From Patellaria atrata CBS 101060 (lineage: Eukaryota; Ascomycota; Dothideomycetes; Patellariales; Patellariaceae): DNA of 64,000 nucleotides. The notes under the pieces are model-generated. The model saw nothing but the letters and a program-made list of their open reading frames with translations. It was not told where the DNA came from and did not search any database. Position 1 is the first letter of the stretch. Each line of letters opens with the position of its first letter. The position numbers were made by a program, and so were the translations under genes. This document shows positions 58,595 through 64,000 of the stretch, in pieces. The stretch covers positions 1,056,455 to 1,120,454 of the forward strand of contig MU006089.1 of assembly GCA_010093705.1 (NCBI GenBank), read 5' to 3'.

Positions 58595-60090
58595 CTACAC
58601 CCTCATCCTGACAGCCCCCCTCTCCAACTCCCCCACCAAACCCCCTCCACTCACCGTCCACGCCTCCCCAACATATCTCGCATCCACCCTCTCCCTCACA
58701 ACCCCACTAGCAGCATAATACTCCAACACAGCCCTCGCCTCCACCTTACTCAACCCCCCGACCCCGAGCACATCAACCCCACTCACAGCCTCTAGCGCCC
58801 GCGTATCGATCTTGCGATACGGATCCCACTCCGGCACCTCCTCCCCCCGCTGCCGCGCCAGAGATTGGGATACAGCCAGCCGCAGCGCGGGGCACGACGG
58901 GGCGTTTGAGGCGGACATGGCGGCGAGGACGAGACCGCCGTTTGGCAGGTCTGTGGGGGGGGAGGCGCGCAGGTAGCGCAGGAAGAAGGATACGAGGGCG
59001 AGGTCGTGGGCGTGGATGGGCTGGGCGTCGCGGGTGAGGTAGTGAGAGTTTATCAGGGCGTGGGCGAGGCCGTCGAGGGCGAGGAGGATAGGAGGACGAG
59101 TGGCACCTGGGATGGGGGAGGAGGGGGAGGTGAGTTCGGTCCAGAGGATTGTGAAGGCGGGCCAGGCGAGGTCGGGATCGGATATCCCGTGTAAGGCGAG
59201 GTCGGAGAGGGTGGTTTGGGGCGAGAGGGGTAGGGGAAAGGTGTGGGGTTTGCTTAGGGTGAGCGTGGTTAAGATTGGGTTTGATTTTTGGAGACGGTCG
59301 AGGAGGGAGGCTGTGAGTGTTTTTTGGAGGTAGAGGAGGGGCTGGGAGTCGGGGATGGGGGCGTATGCCGCGTGGTTTTGGACGAGGTCTTTGGCTTGGG
59401 GTGTGTTAGTTTGGTTTGTTTGGATTTTGGTTATGAAGGGAGGGGGGAGGTACCGTCTGGGATGTTGATCACGATCCAGCCTTTGAGATAGGCCATGGCC
59501 ATTGCTTGTAGTAGGAGCACACTCTTCCCGCTCCCCCGTTCCCCAGCTATGATCTTCCGTATCGTCTTCCGGTTCTCGGTTTGGGCGTCGAGATTCTGGA
59601 TCAGTTTTCCCATCTCCACCGTCTCGCTCCTCATCAACACCGCAGGCTTGCGAAATAAACTCCACCCCTGCGTCACTTTAAAGGCTTCCGCCGCCCTCAA
59701 ACTATCCACCACCGGGCCTGGAAGTCCCACCATCTTCCCTGCCACCTCAGGCACTGCCATATTCCCGACGAACAGGTCCGGCATGCCGTCGACCTCGAGC
59801 GCATTGGTGTTGCTGAGGATGACTCGTTTGCGCAGGGCCTTTCGTTCGCCGATGGCCGGGGCACGACTCGTGGCTTTCTGCACTTTTGTCTTCTTCATCT
59901 TGAAGGCGACTCCGACGCCACGTTGAGCCTTGACCGGAGCTGCGGCTGCGAAGACGGCAGCAGTCGAGAAGGAGGCATTTTGAGTGGATGAGATGGTGGA
60001 TAGGCGTAAGACCCGGGGAAGGAGGAAGTCAAGGGGTGTATGGGATGATGGGTGGAGGCATCTTGAGGGACGGAGAGGTATTGAGGCCAT
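58595..60090 (-). CDS. RSM23: Mitochondrial small ribosomal subunit protein mS29 (DAP3/RSM23)
   Basis: GTP-binding protein of the mitoribosome small subunit head. Two minus-strand exons, 60090-59454 and 59394-58595, give 478 residues. The N-terminus is rich in Arg, Ser and Pro and poor in acids (MASIPLRPSRCLHPSSHTPLDFLLPRVLRLSTISS), a mitochondrial presequence. The core has LPGPVVDSL, GWSLFRKPAVLMRSET, a Walker A loop GERGSGKSVLLLQA (residues 183-190 for the loop), KGWIVINIPDAKDLVQN and ILLALDGLAHAL (Walker B-like), all features of DAP3 proteins. The intron's acceptor is AAG followed six bases later by another AAG, so a two-residue splice variant is possible. The gene is C-rich on its coding strand. 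It is divergent from RRS1. Confidence 0.93.
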
Positions 60091-60408
60091 CTCGAGCGAA
60101 ATGCCGTGCTAGACCAATGTTATCTCATCTGATTGATAGGAATTGATGGGCACGTCAACTGTTGTGCGATGTGTGCGCGCTGGGGGAGCAGACAAATTTC
60201 AGATGATTGCTGTCTCTTCGCGTCGTCGTGGAGTTGAGGAAGAAGCTCTGGGGTCTTTGTCCGGGATTTCTGATTGGTTGAATTTTTTTTGAACCTCAAA
60301 AAAAATTATTATTGACGAACATGCCGCAGAATACAGTTATATAACAATATTCACAACCCACTTTCCTGCACTTTTAATCCACGTGAATACTACTCAAGAT
60401 CCAATATA
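60091..60408. promoter_or_regulatory. Divergent promoter of mS29 and RRS1
   Basis: 318 bases separate the starts of a mitochondrial ribosome gene and a cytosolic ribosome assembly gene. It contains an A-run at about 60298-60306 and an AT-rich middle, as in nucleosome-free fungal promoters. Shared control is likely by position. Confidence 0.5.
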
Positions 60409-61196
60409 ATGGCCGACGTAGCTATGGCCGAGACATCCACAACCTCCCCCCAATCCCCCATCTCCAAACTCACAAACGGGACGACCGACCTCGCAATCCA
60501 CGACGCAGAAATGCTCGACACAGAACCCAACGGCGTATCCCTCAACGGATTATCAAGCTCCAAACCACCACGACCGTAATCCCTTGCCCCGTCCCCCCGT
60601 CTCGCCTCCCCCTCACAATAGCGCACTAAACCCCCCCCCCCCTTTCCCACAGATCTGTCGACGTCCAAAAACCAATCCCTTACACCTTCGACCTCGGGCA
60701 CCTCCTCTGCCTCGACACCAACCCCCTCCCACCCCACAGCACCGAGAGCGACCTAACCTCCATCGCACGAGACGCAGCGCAAGCACTCATAAACCAGCTC
60801 CTCACAACCCTCACACCCACCTCCACCCCGGACGGCGTCTTCCTCCCACTCCCGGCACCCTCGACACCGCTACCGCGCGAGAAACCCGTACCAGCGGAAA
60901 AAGAGCCGACGAAATGGGAGCGGTTCGCGGCGAAGAAGGGGATCAAGGACAAGCGGCGGGACGGGAAGATGGTGTATGACGAGGGGAGCGGGGAGTGGGT
61001 ACCGAAGTGGGGGTATAAGGGGAAGAATAAGGAAGGAGAGGGAGAATGGCTGGTTGAGGTTGATGAGAAGAGGGAGTCTGAGACGGGGGAGGCGGGGGAT
61101 AAGCGGAGAGATGGTAGGGAGGAGAGGAAGGAAAGGGTAAAGAGGAATGAGAGGAGGCAGAGGGCTAATGAGAGGAATAGTCGGAAGAGTGGGTGA
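60409..61196 (+). CDS. RRS1: RRS1, regulator of ribosome synthesis (60S assembly factor)
   Basis: Nucleolar factor that, with RPF2, loads 5S RNP into pre-60S particles. Exons 60409-60575 and 60653-61196 give 236 residues. The family core is clear: KPIPYTFDLGHLLCLDTNPLP, ARDAAQALINQLLTTLP-type helix, VFLPLPAPSTPLPREKPVP and the highly conserved PTKWERFAAKKGIKDKRRDGKMVYDE...EWVPKWGYKGKNK. The end is a Lys/Arg/Glu-rich tail (RRDGREERKERVKRNERRQRANERNSRKSG), a nucleolar targeting region. The 77-base intron has a CTAA branch site followed by 12 C and CCCACAG. A shorter Ser/Thr-rich N-terminal extension precedes the core. Divergent from mS29. Confidence 0.95.
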
Positions 61197-62042
61197 GAGA
61201 GGTTTGTTGTGGTGGTGTTCATTCTTGACTGGGAGCCTTGAAAGGGATAGAACAGGGCTACTGGGTTGTATCTTCTACTCGAACATGTTGCTCATCAAAA
61301 CGTATGATGTGGAAACGTAGGAAGCGCAGCCTACCAAGGATCACGCTCGAGAGAGGGTTGTGGGCGTTATGGAGCTGTCAATGTTTCTTGCAATGTTCAG
61401 CTGGACACATAGTCCGTAAGGAAATTGCTCCTACACTAGGAGTATAGTAAAAAGAACATTATTCACCATCCTACGCTTTTTGCACCATCGTTTCATCGAG
61501 TTACTGGTCTTTAGTTGATATACACTCAGTATACATGTGTCAAAACTATCACCCATTTCACTTGTGCATCTGCAAGATCTGCATCGCTAACCATGAAATG
61601 TCACCGTAGGCTTTACAGATTGCTAAGACAGTCGTGGCGACCGATATGTAAGCAGTTCTTGTTTTTACGAGTGTCCATGGCCTAACTACATGGAGAACAA
61701 GACCGATGAATGAAATTTCAGAATTGATAGACATTGAGATGCTTCAGTGGTATCTAACGAATAATGAAACACAGATATAACGCTGCAACAGAACGGATTG
61801 TCCTTTTCATAAAGGGGCAATCCCGATTTCCCTTTTGTCACCATTATCTATTCTTTGATCTATAAGATCTATTCTTTGGTCCCCGACTCCAATCAATGCA
61901 GGGAACGTGATACTAGAAGTTTTTGCTCGATCGTTGATGATGGTCAATGTTGTCGGTTTGGTCATAAAATTTACGGAAGACGGGAAGCTTCGCCAGCGGA
62001 ACCAGTACATGGCCATGAATGACAGTGCGCAAGTAAGGTAAT
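61197..62042. other. Intergenic, convergent 3' ends of RRS1 and GPD
   Basis: 846 bases, no gene seen. The open frame of GPD exon 2 does not continue here; short frames are unsupported. Confidence 0.5.
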
Positions 62043-63539
62043 CTAATCCTTTGGTTCAATGAGATCTGGAATTTGCTCAGGTCTGGCTTTGCCCTCGAGG
62101 ATATCTGTAAGTTCGTATTAGCTTTTTTTATCTTTCGGTAGCAAGAGAAATGGTTGGCCCTACTGTAGACTGCGGTCATCAAGGGGAATTCTTCCTCAAG
62201 GTTTTGACTCCTGAGCCACTGATTGACTTCATATGCCGTTGAAGTTCCCTGCAACTTTTGTCCATTCAGTTCAGTCCTCTCCACTTCATCAATACTGACG
62301 CCACGCTCAATGCTCATCTTCGCGCAGCGGAAATTTCTGCCACCCGAACAACTGGTGATCATGTCTGCGACACCACAGCTCTCCTCAGTAAAGGTAGCAG
62401 CTCTCACAGAATCAGCGAAGAACATCTTGCCAAACTTTACTTCCTCGAGAATTCCAATCCTCATCACTGCCGCTTTAGCATTGTCTCCCCATCCTAGACC
62501 TTCCACGAAACCTGCAGCGAGGGCGACGACGTTCTTAAGTGCACCCCCCAAGGATACACCGGCCACATCAGATACCATTCGGACGTGGAAGTACGGTCTG
62601 TGGAAAAGTTTCTTGACATTGTCGTGATTGAGGGGAGGATAATCCGCTGGCAGAGGTTGTAACCGGGCGTGTTTAGGAGCTGGTGGAGTATCTGTATTGG
62701 ACATGGTAAGATCCACTTGCGAGTGATGAGGAGACCCATGGGGAGTTACCCTAGGTGTGGGTTGCCTAGAGTCCATAGGCGGTGGATCATATGCCACAGT
62801 AGTCTCACACCATTTCTCGAGGGCTACTTCGGTGGCGATGTTCGCCCCAGACAGAGCACCACAGTAGATTCCTAATTCAGATCCTATCACCTCTGAGAAA
62901 AGCTGGACTCCTTTGTTAGACACATCTACACCTTTGGTGCAAGATATGGCTCTGGCAAAAGGCACGATCTTGCCCCTTAGTTGCTCACATGACTTCGCAA
63001 TGAACTGATGCGGTAAGCAGAAGACCAGTATTGTTGAATCTTTTGCAGCGTCGGGAAGGGAAGGATTGGCAACCACATTATGAGGAAGCGGGATGTTAGG
63101 TAGGTACTTGACGTTCTCGTGAAGAGCATTGATTAGGTCTGTCAACTTTTGTGGTTTGTTGCAGAGTGAGGAGCCAGGATCGTAGTGTTTGGACTCTTTG
63201 GGTACAGTGACTTCTTCCTCATACACCCACATCTGGATCTCGGGTTCGAAGAGGTTTGGATTTGCGGTTGCATTTTCAGCACAAATCTTTGCTATCGTGG
63301 AACCCCTACATAGTATTAGTGTTGACCGTTCTCCGTCTTTCTAGCAGGGAAGATACTCACCAATTTCCAGATCCCACCACGGTCACTTTGTGCTTCTTTG
63401 AGGCAGGACCAAGGGTTGCCATGTTGTCGAATCTGTGTCTTCTGGTGGTATGTAATTGTTGAGGTGTAAGCAGGCGGATTCTTGTAAAGCGGTAAGGTGC
63501 AAAAACTTTGGAGTGAAATGAAGCAGGCAAGCTTAGCAT
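62043..63539 (-). CDS. gpd1: NAD-dependent glycerol-3-phosphate dehydrogenase
   Basis: Reduces dihydroxyacetone phosphate to glycerol-3-phosphate with NADH, for glycerol (osmolyte), phospholipid synthesis and redox balance. Three minus-strand exons: 63539-63361, 63305-62164 and 62104-62043, giving 460 residues. Core motifs: Gly-rich NAD loop VGSGNWGSTIAK (residues 55-66), [45 protein letters not shown] (catalytic lysine) and a C-terminus DLIEPKD. An insert of about 45 Pro/Ser/His-rich residues ([20 protein letters not shown]) lies before FHRPYFHV, as in other filamentous fungi. From the ATG at 63539 there are 39 extra residues, Arg/Ser-rich and almost without acids, before [16 protein letters not shown] (ATG 63422); this looks like a mitochondrial presequence, so dual start use is possible. 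Confidence 0.95.
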
Positions 63540-64000
63540 ACGCAACGGTTGGATTTATAGTAAGGTGAGAGAAACGGTCACGTAGCAGAAGGATCGAATC
63601 TTATGGTGATTAGAGATCACAAGCCAAAGAATATGTTGAGCCGAGAAAGAGCGACCTACGACCTCAAGGGTTGCATCATCCGGACAGGGACGTTGGCCTG
63701 TCGTTCCTACCTAATCCCTGTAACGCTTCTAGACCCTCATATGCCAGATTCCGCGAAAATAGAAACTGTACGGTAACTTCAGGGCTTTTCATACTCGATT
63801 ATGCTGAAGTACCTAAATGGCTACTACTACGTATATAGAGGTTCTTTGTCAAGCTAAGTATTACACCTTCAAGCACAAGTAAAGTATTCTGTAACACTAC
63901 TTCGCGCAAACCGTAATGGCCGAGTGGCCGACAAGTACTGGGCTCGGGCATGCCGGAGGTGTCACCGAGGCTCGGTTCTCTTTGCGATGTTTTGCCTCCC
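63540..64000. other. GPD promoter region and right edge
   Basis: GPD leader and promoter read leftward from here. No protein gene seen. The last 100 bases contain a tRNA-like polymerase III box pair described separately. Confidence 0.5.
63910..63990 (+). other. Degenerate tRNA-like sequence (tRNA pseudogene or SINE head)
   Basis: TGGCCGAGTGG at 63917-63927 is a perfect A box of Ser/Leu-type tRNAs. 41 bases after it ends, GGCTCGGTTCT at 63969-63979 matches the B box at 8 of 11 positions, a spacing right for a type II tRNA. The acceptor and T stems do not pair well, so a working tRNA is unlikely. The sequence may continue past the edge. Confidence 0.35.

Noticed and set aside
60680-61222. 180-codon open frame antisense to RRS1
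   Set aside because: Shadow of the highly biased RRS1 coding sequence; the Leu/Ser/Phe-rich translation is the complement of its Lys/Glu/Arg codons.
1-64000. CRISPR arrays, operons and secondary-metabolite cluster
   Set aside because: Genes are eukaryotic with spliceosomal introns; no PKS, NRPS, terpene synthase or tailoring set, and no spaced identical short repeats.

Overview
This window is nuclear DNA of a filamentous ascomycete (Pezizomycotina). The evidence is short introns (mostly 45-70 bases with GTANGT-type donors and CTAAC/CTNAC branch sites), monocistronic genes on both strands, and filamentous-fungal versions of PalF, HxB, PREG and the PXR1 G-patch protein. A leotiomycete-like origin is only a guess; nothing here fixes the class. 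I see no bacterial, organellar, viral or CRISPR sequence.

Layout, left to right. The window opens inside the 3' end of a pogo/Fot1-type DNA transposon (1-597). Then follow clathrin heavy chain (+), cytosolic pyruvate carboxylase (+), a small CON-8-like stress/conidiation protein (+), phosphomannomutase (+), a PHO80/PREG-type cyclin (-), the proteasome beta-1 subunit PRE3 (-) and, divergent from it, a BEM46-type alpha/beta hydrolase (+). A stretch of about 7 kb (23766-30767) has no gene I can support. Next come an RRM+YTH RNA-binding protein with a Gln/Asn-rich N-terminus (+), a small coiled-coil protein (-) head to head with the G-patch protein PXR1 (+), a SHPRH/IRC20-type SNF2-RING protein (+), the pH-signalling arrestin PalF/RIM8 (+), molybdenum cofactor sulfurase HxB (+), an SP/TP-rich protein of unknown role (+), a degenerate tandem repeat array, a large NET1/DNT1-like nucleolar protein (+), mitoribosomal mS29/DAP3 (-) head to head with ribosome assembly factor RRS1 (+), and glycerol-3-phosphate dehydrogenase (-). 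A degenerate tRNA-like stretch touches the right edge.

The genes are mostly housekeeping and regulatory: membrane traffic, anaplerosis, glycosylation precursors, phosphate and pH signalling, proteolysis, RNA modification reading, cytosolic and mitochondrial ribosome production, and redox/glycerol metabolism. They form no biosynthetic cluster. Functional links are pairwise: RRS1 and mS29 share a 318-base divergent promoter, PXR1 and the coiled-coil protein share 220 bases, and PRE3 and BEM46 share 585 bases.

The most unusual features are a four-copy decayed tandem repeat just upstream of the NET1/DNT1-like gene together with an upstream ORF overlapping its start codon, a DVDDT (not DVDGT) active-site motif in phosphomannomutase, a 15-base microexon carrying the catalytic threonine of PRE3, a zinc-knuckle tail on the pogo transposase, and the unexplained 7-kb gene-poor stretch. 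I found no convincing wholly new multi-gene system. Exon limits were read by eye from splice signals and reading frame; no alignment or transcript data were available.
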